Of a stretch of 64,000 nucleotides of DNA, positions 26,776 through 35,900 are shown piece after piece. The stretch spans positions 1 to 64,000 of the forward strand of contig JBCCGK010000027.1 in assembly GCA_039029315.1 (NCBI GenBank), given 5' to 3'. Source of the DNA: JBCCCJ01 sp039029315. GTDB lineage: Bacteria > Bacteroidota > Bacteroidia > J057. The notes beneath the pieces were generated by a model, which was not told where the DNA came from, ran no database searches, and worked only from the letters and a program-made list of their open reading frames with translations. Positions within the stretch are counted from its first letter, which is position 1; each line of letters opens with the position of its first letter. Position numbers and translations under genes: made by a program.

Positions 26776-26783
26776 TATCTTTG
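26776..26783 (+). promoter_or_regulatory. Bacteroidota -7 element TATCTTTG
   Basis: TATCTTTG (26776-26783) fits TAnnTTTG. It overlaps the TTG at 26781 that would begin the longest methyltransferase frame, so the true start is the next in-frame ATG at 26835, 51 bp downstream. The upstream TTTT at 26751 is a weak -33 candidate. Confidence 0.5.
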
Positions 26784-26834
26784 CCTTCATGCCCAACACC
26801 TGAACAGAGGAAAAAGGCTTCAAAAGTAACCGGC

Positions 26835-27683
26835 ATGAAGTACGAAGACAATCCCCGTAGTATCAAGTATTATGTGAAACGACATCTGTTGGCCAATGAT
26901 GCGTTTTATCGGGGGAAAACCGTGATTGATTTCCCTGCCGGGAATGGCATTACCTCCAGACTGCTAAGGGAAGTTGGGGCCAACCCTCTGGCGATGGATT
27001 TGTTTCCTGAATATTTTGATATCGAGGGCTTGAGCTGTGTGCGCGCCAATATTCGGGATGGACTGCCTGTTGAGAAGCAGATAGCCGACGCCTTGATTTG
27101 CCAGGAAGGGATCGAACACTTCAGCGATCAGTTTTCCGCCTTGCAGGAATTCAATCGGGTCCTCAAGCCTGGAGGAAGTTTGTTGATCACCACCCCCAAC
27201 TATTCCAATCTTCGAGCAAAATTGAGCTATCTGCTCTCCGAAAGCGAGCGATTTAATTCTATCATGGCACCGAATGAGCTGGACAGTATTTGGATGTCTC
27301 AGCAAGACATTACAGATGAAGTCTATTTCGGACATATTTTCTTAATTGGCATTCAGAAGTTGAGGGTATTGGCAAAATTATCCGGTTTTCGGATCGAGAA
27401 GCTGCATTTTACCCGGGCAAAATCTACTTCTATTCTGCTGTTTCCACTATTCTATCCGTTTATCCTGCTCTCCAACTGGATCACCTATCGGAAGAACCTG
27501 CGAAAAAACAAGGAATACGATGATCTCACCAAAAAAGAGGTGTATGGGGAAATATTTCGGCTGGCTATCAATCCCAAAATTCTGATTGGGGGAAAATTGA
27601 TGGTAGAATTTGTCAAGGAAAAAGAATGTAGGGATGTCCTGAAAGGTCTGAGAAGCAAGCAGAAGGAATTTGGAATCACCTGA
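26835..27683 (+). CDS. Class I SAM-dependent methyltransferase
   Basis: 282 residues from ATG 26835; a longer frame from TTG 26781 is rejected because it starts inside a promoter element. Residues about 27-125 are the SAM-binding core: TVIDFPAGNGITSRLL (motif I), AMDLFPEYFD, ALICQEGIEHFSDQF and VLKPGGSLLITTPNYSNL (motif IV-V). A further hydrophobic stretch at about 205-230 (STSILLFPLFYPFILLSNW) suggests membrane association. Typical of methyltransferases acting on lipids or polysaccharide precursors in Bacteroidota, but the substrate is unknown. Confidence 0.85.
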   Translation: MKYEDNPRSIKYYVKRHLLANDAFYRGKTVIDFPAGNGITSRLLREVGANPLAMDLFPEYFDIEGLSCVRANIRDGLPVEKQIADALICQEGIEHFSDQFSALQEFNRVLKPGGSLLITTPNYSNLRAKLSYLLSESERFNSIMAPNELDSIWMSQQDITDEVYFGHIFLIGIQKLRVLAKLSGFRIEKLHFTRAKSTSILLFPLFYPFILLSNWITYRKNLRKNKEYDDLTKKEVYGEIFRLAINPKILIGGKLMVEFVKEKECRDVLKGLRSKQKEFGIT

Positions 27684-27714
27684 TCCATCCGACTCCTTCT
27701 GACCCATCTGCGTG

Positions 27715-28440
27715 TTAGCCTCTTGCCAAAAACGCCTGAACCATTGGGAGATTTGTACTGAAAAAATCTGAAGCACTTCCCTGAAAGCCCACTTGCCCTT
27801 GATGAATCATCGCTACCGCTGTCGCAATTGTTCGGACAGTCTCCAAATCATGCGTGATGATCAAAGAGGTCCTGCCTGCTTCCTGAGACAACTCCAGTAT
27901 CAATTCATCTATAGCCCCCGCACTGACCGGATCTAGTCCAGTGGTGGGTTCATCATAAATCAGATATCTGGGACCATGAATGATGGCCCGCGAAATCCCG
28001 ACTCGTTTGCGCATCCCGCCCGACAATTCGGAGGGAAACTTGTCCAGAATCTCCTCACCAAGGCGAACTCGTTGTAGGGATTCGATGACCTTGGCGCGAA
28101 TGATATCCGGGGGGAATTGCCTTTTTTCATATAATTTGATGCCCACATTCTCCCGGATGGTTAAGGAATCAAAAAGGGCCGCTCCCTGAAAAACTACCCC
28201 GAATTGATCCAGTATTACTTCCCATTCCTCCTTGCCAAACTTCTGGATGGATTGTCCATCGATCAAGATCTGACCTCGATCCAGGGGAATGAGACCCAGG
28301 ATCAATTTTGCCAAGACAGATTTTCCTGCACCACTCCCTCCGACTATACACATCCGACTTTCATCCGGGATGTCTAGTGAAAGATCTTTCAGGACAACCT
28401 TCTCGTGAAACTGTTTCCAGATGTGCTGCAATACGATCAT
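27715..28440 (-). CDS. ABC transporter ATPase, MlaF-like
   Basis: 241 residues from ATG 28440; an upstream extension is rejected. All nucleotide-binding motifs are present: Walker A GGSGAGKSVL, the signature LSGGMRKRVGI, Walker B YLIYDEPTTGLDPVS, and a switch His (IITHD). Family resemblance is to MlaF/Ttg2A, which power phospholipid movement between outer and inner membranes. The MlaE-type permease and the MCE-domain protein are not adjacent; the next gene on this side is the convergent methyltransferase. It therefore stands alone, which is unusual for this family, and the permease must be elsewhere. Confidence 0.88.
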   Translation of the reverse strand: MIVLQHIWKQFHEKVVLKDLSLDIPDESRMCIVGGSGAGKSVLAKLILGLIPLDRGQILIDGQSIQKFGKEEWEVILDQFGVVFQGAALFDSLTIRENVGIKLYEKRQFPPDIIRAKVIESLQRVRLGEEILDKFPSELSGGMRKRVGISRAIIHGPRYLIYDEPTTGLDPVSAGAIDELILELSQEAGRTSLIITHDLETVRTIATAVAMIHQGQVGFQGSASDFFSTNLPMVQAFLARG

Positions 28441-28474
28441 GAGGGGAAATTTACAACTTATGCTTGATTTCTTG

Positions 28475-28482
28475 TATCTTTG
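28475..28482 (+). promoter_or_regulatory. Bacteroidota -7 element TATCTTTG
   Basis: A TAnnTTTG match 41 bp before the WG-repeat gene; a TTTA at 28450-28453 lies 21 bp upstream as a weak -33. It falls in the 82-bp divergent region shared with the ABC ATPase. Confidence 0.5.
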
Positions 28483-28522
28483 ACTAGACAGACACACATC
28501 CATATTACTGACAATTCGCTCT

Positions 28523-29713
28523 ATGGCAAGATTTTACTCGTCAATTTGGCTGCTGGCTCTTCTGGTTCTCCTTCTCTTTGGAAGTTGTGGAGGAAACAAT
28601 GAATATGGAGAGATTTATAAAGTGATTCGAAAAAATGGGAAGTATGGCTATATCAACCAGAACGGAGATATAGCTATTCAGCCACAATTCGCCTATGCAA
28701 TCGAGTTTTCTGAAGGATTAGGAGGCGTCAACATTGGCGGAAAACCGAGGGGAGATGATATGCCTATCGATGGAAAGTGGGGCTTTGTTGATCGACAAGG
28801 GAGGTTTGTGATCAATCCACAATTTTATTCTCCTGAAGAAATGGGAGCGCCCTATGATCCCACCCAATTGGCCAGAGTCCAACATGAAGGCTATGTATTC
28901 TCCGAGGGCTTGGCTGCTGTACGACTGGAAAAAGAGTGGGTGTTCATTGATACTATTGGACAGATTCAGATTCGCAACCCTCGCATTCAATCTGCCCGAC
29001 GATTCGAAGAGGGCTTGGCCAATGTCTATATTGAGGGCTTGTGGGGCTATATGGATCATCAGGGCGAATTGGTGATTCCACCTCGATTTCTGTATCCCAT
29101 TGACTTTAGAAATGGGATGGCTGTCGTGATGGATGAAAAAGGCCAAAAAGTATTGATAGATCGTAAAGGGAAACGGCACTTGCCTCAATATAAGCTGGAG
29201 ACACAGTTTTATGAAGGCGTTGCTGTCATCAAGGCAGGATTTAAGGGAGAGCCATTGACCGAAGCGCAGAAAAGAATGTATAGTCTGGTAGATACTGCTG
29301 GGCGTCTATTATTCGAACCTCAATTTGACAGATTGGGGCGGTTTGGTAGTGGCATGTGTCCAGCATTGGTAGGAAGTCGCGCAGGCGATCCCTTGATGCA
29401 TCCAGAACCTGTCCAACCTACAGAAAGTCCAGGAGGGAAATGGGGGTTTGTCAATATGTATGGAGAATTTGTCTTGAATCCGGTATTTGAGGATGCACGA
29501 GGCTTCAGCGAAGGGATCGCCGCCGTAAAGGGAGGCGGCTTATGGGGATTCATGGACACCAATGGCAGCATGATCACTGGCTTCGAATTTCGGTGGGTGG
29601 ATTATTTCTACAGAGGCATGGCGGTCGTACAACTCGGACCCCTTCACAATGATTATGATGGCAAGTTTGCCTATGTAGACCAGGATGGTGAAGTGCTGTG
29701 GATCACACATTGA
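28523..29713 (+). CDS. WG-repeat lipoprotein
   Basis: 396 residues. A lipoprotein signal peptide ends in LLFGSC (lipobox near 19-24). The mature protein is a series of WG repeats: KYGYINQNGDIAIQPQF, KWGFVDRQGRFVINPQF, EKEWVFIDTIGQIQI, LWGYMDHQGELVIPPRF, KWGFVNMYGEFVLNPVF and LWGFMDTNGSM, each 35-45 residues. WG repeats are thought to form beta-rich solenoids used in protein or cell-surface contacts; the partner is unknown. It is monocistronic, with its own -7 element, next to the divergent ABC ATPase. Confidence 0.9.
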   Translation: MARFYSSIWLLALLVLLLFGSCGGNNEYGEIYKVIRKNGKYGYINQNGDIAIQPQFAYAIEFSEGLGGVNIGGKPRGDDMPIDGKWGFVDRQGRFVINPQFYSPEEMGAPYDPTQLARVQHEGYVFSEGLAAVRLEKEWVFIDTIGQIQIRNPRIQSARRFEEGLANVYIEGLWGYMDHQGELVIPPRFLYPIDFRNGMAVVMDEKGQKVLIDRKGKRHLPQYKLETQFYEGVAVIKAGFKGEPLTEAQKRMYSLVDTAGRLLFEPQFDRLGRFGSGMCPALVGSRAGDPLMHPEPVQPTESPGGKWGFVNMYGEFVLNPVFEDARGFSEGIAAVKGGGLWGFMDTNGSMITGFEFRWVDYFYRGMAVVQLGPLHNDYDGKFAYVDQDGEVLWITH

Positions 29714-29770
29714 GCCAAAAGTCAATAAGTGGACAAATGTATATTTGGCAATCATCTTCCACCCTCTCGC

Positions 29771-29788
29771 TCTCCCGCTAGCGGGAGA
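29771..29788. repeat. Perfect 18-bp palindrome
   Basis: TCTCCCGCTAGCGGGAGA is a self-complementary 18-mer in the gap between the WG gene and the Uma2 gene. It could be a dyad site or part of a dispersed palindromic repeat. No T-run follows, so it is not a terminator on its own. Confidence 0.5.
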
Positions 29789-29894
29789 CATCAACCCACA
29801 AGGCCAGGAATCAATGATTTCCCACTTTGGAGGGGGAGGAATAGAATAAGCATAAGAATTTGTAAATATGTTCCCCTACTTGAGAATCTGACTT

Positions 29895-30452
29895 TTATCC
29901 CAACAAATCTCTTACCTGAATCTCCAATCCTAATGCCTGGATGTCAATACTCTCTCCAGGAACCACAAGCATCTGTTCTGCATAAAAATCACCATTGGGT
30001 TCTCGATAAACTTCAATTTGATGATTGTTGACATCTACGATCCAGACTTCTGGGATCTGATGTGAGGCATAAAGTGGAATCTTGACATGTCGATCAAAAT
30101 TCAAACTGGATTGAGCGACTTCGATGAGCAGGAAAACATCTTCTGACCTTGGATGCTCATGTTGATACAAATCGGGGGAAGGTTTCAGAAGTGATATGTC
30201 TGGTTCAGGTTCGGAGAATTTTCCCAGATGAATGGGATCCTGAATACCTATAACTCCAAGATCTCCAATAGATTTACTCAAAACGCGATTAATGCGCTTA
30301 ACAATGCTCGAATGGTTGCTACTGATTGGACTCATGCTAATGATTTCTCCACGGATGAGTTCCACCCGATCCTCTTCTTTGAGGATTCCCACTTCCAGCA
30401 TTTTGTAGTACTCGGCTACAGTGATCAATCTTTTTCTCAGGGGAATGGTCAT
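29895..30452 (-). CDS. Uma2 family endonuclease-like protein (paralogue 1)
   Basis: 185 residues with the DUF820/Uma2 plan: RLITVAEYYKMLEVGILKEE, RVELIRGEII, EPEPDISLL, then VFLLIEVAQSSL and KIPLYASHQIPEVWIVDV. The acidic residues of EPD-I and LIEV and a following Lys form the PD-(D/E)XK nuclease core. The family is common in Bacteroidota and cyanobacteria; the role is unclear. Its N-terminal 40 and C-terminal 70 residues are almost identical to the next gene at 30538, while residues about 50-80 differ. The two copies are separated by 85 bp and both lie on the minus strand. Confidence 0.88.
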   Translation of the reverse strand: MTIPLRKRLITVAEYYKMLEVGILKEEDRVELIRGEIISMSPISSNHSSIVKRINRVLSKSIGDLGVIGIQDPIHLGKFSEPEPDISLLKPSPDLYQHEHPRSEDVFLLIEVAQSSLNFDRHVKIPLYASHQIPEVWIVDVNNHQIEVYREPNGDFYAEQMLVVPGESIDIQALGLEIQVRDLLG

Positions 30453-30537
30453 CTGATTGACTTTATATAAAAAGAGCTATGAAAAGATAATTTACGATTA
30501 TATTTTTTTCCAAACGGTGAAAAAAAGGAGTATGATA

Positions 30538-31095
30538 CTATCCCAACAAATCTCTTACCTGAATCTCCAATCCTAATGCCTGGATCTCAAGATTTTCTCC
30601 AGGAACCACGATCATCTGTTCCGCATAAAAATCACCACTGGGTTCTCGATAAACTTCAATTTGATGATTGTTGACATCTACGATCCAGACTTCCGGGATT
30701 TGATTTGAGGCATAAAGTGGAATCTTGACATGTCGATCAAAATTTAAACTGGATTGAGCGACTTCGATGAGCAGGAAAATATCTTCTGATTTTGGATGCT
30801 CTTGTTGATAAAAGTCGGGGGAAGGTTTCAGAACAGCGATATCAGGTTCCGGTTCAGAGTATTTCCCAAGGCTTACAGGATTTTGCACACCTAAGATTGC
30901 CTGACCTTGGAGGATTGGGTTCAGAAAGTGTACAATTCTGTTGACTTTGCTCGAATGATTGCTGCTGATTGGACTTATGCTAATGATTTCTCCACGGATG
31001 AGTTCCACCCGATCCTCCTCTTTGAGGATTCCCACTTCCAGCATTTTGTAGTACTCGGCTACAGTGATCAATCTTTTTCTCAGGGGAATGGTCAT
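30538..31095 (-). CDS. Uma2 family endonuclease-like protein (paralogue 2)
   Basis: 185 residues, a tandem copy of the neighbour at 29895. It has the same EPEPD-I (EPEPDIAVL) and LIEVAQSSLNFDRHVKIPLY core. The first 39 residues are identical, the central region (HSSKVNRIVHFLNPILQGQA versus HSSIVKRINRVLSKSIGDLG) has diverged, and the last 60 are nearly identical again. This mosaic pattern suggests gene conversion or selection acting only on the middle part. The nuclease activity is inferred from the family. Confidence 0.88.
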   Translation of the reverse strand: MTIPLRKRLITVAEYYKMLEVGILKEEDRVELIRGEIISISPISSNHSSKVNRIVHFLNPILQGQAILGVQNPVSLGKYSEPEPDIAVLKPSPDFYQQEHPKSEDIFLLIEVAQSSLNFDRHVKIPLYASNQIPEVWIVDVNNHQIEVYREPSGDFYAEQMIVVPGENLEIQALGLEIQVRDLLG

Positions 31096-31173
31096 CTTTT
31101 GACTTTTATCAAATATACAGTGGAATGGAAGATTTTACAATCAGAGTTTGATAGGAGTTTGGGGTAAAATCTT

Positions 31174-31181
31174 TACTTTTG
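31174..31181 (+). promoter_or_regulatory. Bacteroidota -7 element TACTTTTG
   Basis: TACTTTTG fits TAnnTTTG and lies 76 bp upstream of the nucleoid-associated protein gene. TTTG at 31147-31150 lies 23 bp before it, slightly long for the -33 spacing. Confidence 0.5.
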
Positions 31182-31257
31182 CGCTGCTAGTATATCTGCT
31201 CAATTCAAGAACCCTATCCAAAGCGTTCAACAACTCTATCACCTCCAAATTCCCCTC

Positions 31258-32313
31258 ATGATTGACCTTTCAGAAGCCAGAATCACCACTCTCGCAGTAC
31301 ACAAAGTCGGAAACAAATCACAGGTCGAAGGTGTGCTTGCTGCCAAGGATACCTTTCCCCTGGCCGAACCCTTGTCCATGATTTTGCAGGACTTCTTTTT
31401 GTCCTCATTCAAGTCAGATGCTTTCTTCCGCTTTACCCATGAAGAGGAGTTGAGTCATAATCAGGTATGGGCTTCGTGTAACAAATTGTTTGGCCCAAGC
31501 CGAGACAACTTTCTGGAAGAATCTGTGCAATTGCTTCAGCATCTCTACAACCAATCCAATCATCCCAACATCAAGAGTGGAGAGTTCTTCGTGGCGCATT
31601 TTCGCGAATGTGTGATCGATGGGGCTGATCTGGAGGCGATTGGATTGTTCAAGTCAGAAAACAAAGACCTCTTCTTGCAGGTAGAAGAAAAAGAAGAAGA
31701 AATGGGCGTCAAGGCAGAAGAAGGCATTCCCATCAAAAAACTTGACAAAGGTTGTCTGATCTTCAATACCCTGGCCGATGATGGATACAGTGTCCTGATG
31801 GTGGACAGAAGCAGTGAAGATGCACAGTACTGGCGGGATGATTTCTTGAATGTGGAGCGAATTCTGGACCACAGTTTCCAGACAGAAGCTTTTATTGGGA
31901 TGGCCAGAGACTTTTGCGAAGAAGTAGTCGCCCAGGAGGCAGATCTGAAAGATCAGGTGGTATTCATGAACAAGTCTCTGAATTATTTTACCCAGAACAA
32001 AGAGTTTGATATAGATGGTTTCAAGGATGAGGTAATCCCGAATTCTACGGTACGGGAAAACTTTGATGCCTATCGCAAAGACTACGAAGAACAACAAGGG
32101 CTTGTTCCTTCAGAGGAAGGGTTTCCCATCTCCAAGTATGCCGTTCGCAACATGCGCAAGCAATTCAAAAGTCTTCTCAAACTGGACACACATATCCAAA
32201 TCCGACTAGACCCAAAGAAAATCGAAGAAGCAGGTGATTTCGTTGAGCGCCATTGGGATGATGACAGAGAAATGTACTTCTACAAGGTCTATTTCAATGA
32301 GGAATTGGAATAA
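31258..32313 (+). CDS. 37-kDa nucleoid-associated protein (NdpA/YejK-like)
   Basis: 351 residues, the family's normal length. It starts with ARITTLAVHKVGNKSQVEGV and has GPSRDNFLEESVQLLQHLYN, GEFFVAHFRECVIDGADLEAIGLFKSENK (in pieces) and the C-terminal IQIRLDPKKIEEAGDFVE. The family is known as YejK/NdpA, a DNA-binding nucleoid component in Gammaproteobacteria whose role in Bacteroidota is assumed to be the same. It is monocistronic. Confidence 0.85.
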   Translation: MIDLSEARITTLAVHKVGNKSQVEGVLAAKDTFPLAEPLSMILQDFFLSSFKSDAFFRFTHEEELSHNQVWASCNKLFGPSRDNFLEESVQLLQHLYNQSNHPNIKSGEFFVAHFRECVIDGADLEAIGLFKSENKDLFLQVEEKEEEMGVKAEEGIPIKKLDKGCLIFNTLADDGYSVLMVDRSSEDAQYWRDDFLNVERILDHSFQTEAFIGMARDFCEEVVAQEADLKDQVVFMNKSLNYFTQNKEFDIDGFKDEVIPNSTVRENFDAYRKDYEEQQGLVPSEEGFPISKYAVRNMRKQFKSLLKLDTHIQIRLDPKKIEEAGDFVERHWDDDREMYFYKVYFNEELE

Positions 32314-32355
32314 GATAGGGGAAATGTAGAAAAATACAGTTCAATTAGGTGCGGC

Positions 32356-32486
32356 TGGGTGCATCCCGATACATCGGGACGGGGAGGATGGCTTGTGAAG
32401 TGGCCTTGGTTGGTTGTGTTGAGTGAAACGAAATCCCGAGAATCGGGGCTTGATTTTTTGGTACTTTTTCATCAAGGAAAAAGTAC
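32356..32486. repeat. Intergenic palindrome cluster in a 340-bp gap
   Basis: The gap 32314-32653 has no gene before the small basic protein. It holds three dyads: CCCGATACATCGGGA (about 32366), CCCGAGAATCGGG (about 32443) and a perfect 10-bp hairpin GTACTTTTTC-ATCAAG-GAAAAAGTAC (32461-32486). From general experience such motifs recur between genes in Bacteroidota, so this is probably a dispersed palindromic repeat, not a specific operator. After it come about 110 bp of A/T-rich DNA and the promoter at 32594. Confidence 0.55.
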
Positions 32487-32593
32487 ATTGATTATTTATA
32501 ATTCAAATAGATCTTATTTGCGTACATATGTATTTAGGAGGAACTAACACAAAACCAGTTCATGATTTCTTGCCGAAACACTTCAAAACCCTC

Positions 32594-32624
32594 TTTGCCA
32601 TTGCCCAAAATTTCCTTACCTTTG
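32594..32624 (+). promoter_or_regulatory. Complete Bacteroidota promoter TTTG-N19-TACCTTTG
   Basis: TTTG at 32594-32597 and TACCTTTG at 32617-32624 are separated by exactly 19 bp, the best match to the Bacteroidota housekeeping consensus in the window. The -7 element ends 29 bp before the ATG of the small basic protein at 32654. Confidence 0.75.
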
Positions 32625-32653
32625 CCCCCCAAGATAATTGAAGCATTGAAGTC

Positions 32654-32851
32654 ATGGCAAAAAAATTCTCTATAAAAAAACATAGACTCCGCGCACGAGC
32701 AAAAAGAAGAAGATTCAGCCTGAAGACAAATCCTGTTACAAAAGGGGTGGTTGCCAGTCAACAACAGAAAAACCATCCCATCATTGCGTCTTTGGAAGCA
32801 AAAATAAAAGAAGCAGACCAAAAGGCTGTTGCTGCTTCTCAGGAGTCCTGA
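32654..32851 (+). CDS. Small, very basic hypothetical protein
   Basis: 65 residues. The N-terminal half is extremely rich in Lys and Arg (MAKKFSIKKHRLRARAKRRR), then a short neutral part (TNPVTKGVVASQQQKNHP) and an amphipathic helix at the end (IIASLEAKIKEADQKAVAAS). This composition fits a nucleic-acid- or ribosome-associated protein. I do not recognise the family; it is not L32, L34 or Thx. A consensus promoter and a hairpin terminator frame it exactly, which argues for a real, well-expressed gene. Confidence 0.65.
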   Translation: MAKKFSIKKHRLRARAKRRRFSLKTNPVTKGVVASQQQKNHPIIASLEAKIKEADQKAVAASQES

Positions 32852-32904
32852 AGATTCATCTCCTCTTCTTTGAGGAACCAGTTTAAAGTTCTATCTTCTT
32901 TTTG

Positions 32905-32937
32905 AGCGAAAATCCTTTCCGGGATCTTCGCTTTTTT
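32905..32937 (+). terminator. Rho-independent terminator of the small basic gene
   Basis: AGCGAA-A-ATCC, loop TTTCCG, GGAT-C-TTCGCT forms a strong stem (one mismatched pair) followed by TTTTT on the plus strand. It is 53 bp after the stop at 32851 and directly before the end of the convergent protease gene. Confidence 0.75.
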
Positions 32938-32939
32938 GG

Positions 32940-35900
32940 CTATGGAGCTACTATCAATTTCCCCATCCAGTGGCCGGCAGTCGTGTGAAGCCGGACGAAA
33001 TATATCCCCGGAGGATAGGCGGCAACTGACAGCTGAATTTTTTGCTGGCTTAGCTTCTTGTGACGAAACACCAACTGTCCCTGAGAGGAGAAAAGTTCAA
33101 TCGCATCAATCAAGCGTGAGCTTTCAATCAGGACATGTTCAGAGGTCGGGTTGGGATACATGCGTAGCCGTGGAAGAGCATGAGAGGACTGCACAGAAAC
33201 GGGCGGCATGATATTGATACAATAATCCTCTGTTTCGCCAAAGTCGGGACTATCACATGGAAGAGTCGTCGAATCCCGATTCATGAGAATCCGCAATCTG
33301 GTCGTTCCAGTTGGCACACCCAAGGGCACAACGATAGAATCACGGAGAGTATCTCCATCGATTCCTTTTGCCTGAAAAATAAGTTCAGAAGGGGCATCAA
33401 ATTGGCCATTTTGATCCCAGTCCGCCCATAGCTGCCAAAATTCCTCTTTGTCCGTGGTGGCAAATCCCGGCCGGAGGGAAATAGGAAGTGTATCTCCTCT
33501 TGGAAACAAAATCGAAAAATTGGTATAAGAACCATAGCCCTGGTCTGGCCCACTGCTAAAGTCAAAGCTCCCGATAGAAATGCCTGCGATCCATTCATTG
33601 TTGGCATTCAATGCCACTGAAGGGCAATAAGGAAGATCCAGACACACTCCACACCCCTGACTTTTGAAGGACAATGGAGAAGAAAACCCACTCCCAAATG
33701 GCGTGCAGAGAGATTGTATCTGGATCAGATAATCTGTGCAGGAAGCGAGGCCGCCTATGTTGATTGAGGTGGAGGAGGTAGAAAAATGTTCCACTATAGC
33801 TGTTCCGCTCTGTTCCAGTCGAATGTCGTACATCTGCCCTCCTGCTACAGGGTCCCAACTCACCAGCATGCTGTCAGAATTCGCGACTACATCCACGGCT
33901 ACCTGAGATGGAGTGGTACAAAAGACCGTGTCTCCAGCCGTTAGGGTGATGCAATAATCTTCTACTTCTCCACCTTCATATTCTCCACAAGGCGGGCTAG
34001 GCTCAGGAGAACCAAAGCCCGGAAATTTCATGGAGACACGCATGCGGGTTGAGCCTGTCGGTGTCCCTGGCGGAAATACAAGGGTACCTGTAACTTCTCC
34101 GATGGTCAAAGGGGGATCAAAGAGCAATTCTGCTGAATCAAATGTCCCATTTTGGTCCAGGTCGATCCAGATCCTCCAGTCCTCATCGAAAGCCGGTCCA
34201 TTGAAGCCTGGGGTAAGCGAAATATCATAGGAGGAATCTACGGAAAACTGAAAAGATGTGCCGGTGTAATCCCCATACCCTCCATCAGCATCTGTATAGG
34301 TATCTACCGGACCAATTTTGACTGCTCTGATCCATTCAAAGTCTACTGTCCCGGATAACTCACAATAACTCAGATCCAGACAGGCCCCGCAGCCACGTGT
34401 GGTAAATGTCTTGATGGGAGAATAATCCAGCTGAATGGAGCCACATTGAGTGGCAATCCGGATCTCATAACTCGTACATGCAGAGAGATTGGGTAACAAT
34501 TCTGTGGTGTCGGTACTGCTGATCATGGTCCAATTGGTGGTGCCAACCGGGCGATACTCCAGGAGATAATCGGTGCTACCAAATACAGGATTCCATTTGA
34601 TGTTTGCGGTCGTATCTGTCATGGTGCTAATGGAGATGCCTTGGGGGGCTTCGCAGCATCCCAGTGTTTGAAAACTACTGGTGGAAAAGTAGCCACTGTT
34701 GCCTGCCGTACAGTATGCCTGAACCTGAAATTCATATTGCTGGCAGCCAGAAAGTCCCGAGATCGTCGATTGAGTGGCCGTAACACTGATACTATCGATC
34801 CATTGGGTTTGTCCGAGTAGGCGATACCTTAGCGTAAAGCTTTGCGCCGTTTGCCATTGGGTCCAACTGACTATGGCAGAAGTATCATTGTGACTCACTG
34901 CTGACAATTGAAAAGGAGGAAGACAATCCACAGGGAGATTGGCACAACTATCAAGCAGGTGTGTCAGACTATTGTTGACATTCAATCTCCCGCCAGTAGC
35001 CACAGAAGATTGAAGCGAGGTGTTTGCATCCACGCCTGTCAGGATAAACTCACGAAAAAGCAAGGCTGTCTGAGCAGGGTCATTGCGATACTGAATCATC
35101 AAGGCAGGACATGCTCCCGCGACCAAAAGGGCCAGACTGCCCGTTACATGTGGGGTAGCCATGGAGGTGCCGGAAATAAACCCATAGGTATTGTTGGGAA
35201 AGGTACTGAGGATGTTCGTGCCAGGCGCACCCAAATCAATATGCGTGAGGCCAAAGGCAGCGCCAGAATTTCTTTGATCCAGATGATCTGTATTGGTAAT
35301 GGCGATCACCCAATCGCTCAGACAAGTGGCGGGCATATCTCCAACCTGATCTACATCCTGACCAATATTCATGGTCGCGACTGCATTCATGACGCCTTGT
35401 GCACCCAGAGAATCATACATGGCACACCAGGCTGGAAAATTACTTGCCTGGCCAAAATTTACGCCAAAAGAAGAATTGCTTGCCACGACAAAAGCGCCCT
35501 CTGCTCCGTTGGAAGCATTATACCGGGCCCTTTGTTCGAGCACATACCCATATGCTTCGAGGACAGTGGCCTCATCACCAGAAGACCCGGCAATAAACAT
35601 GACCTGACTGTTCCAATTGACGCCACTAACCCCAATCATATTGTCTCCGCGTGCAGCTGCGATCCCGGACACATGCGTCCCATGTACACTTCCTGGCAAA
35701 TTCCCACTTTGATTATAGGCATTCCATCCATTGACATCGTCTATATATCCATTGCCATCATTGTCGAGGCCATCTCCTGGGATTTCGCTATGATTTGTCC
35801 AAAGGGTCAAATCTTCATGCGGAAAATCTATGCCTTCATCGATAACTGCCACTACAATGGTATCCCCCAATGCACTTAATCCACCGGAAACCACATCCCA

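Noticed and set aside
26781..26834. TTG start of the methyltransferase
   Set aside because: The TTG is part of a TATCTTTG promoter element, so translation from it is unlikely.
34908..35879. Long plus-strand open frame (323 codons) opposite protease copy 1
   Set aside because: It lies wholly antisense to the conserved catalytic domain, has no recognisable fold, and is produced by the codon pattern of the true gene.
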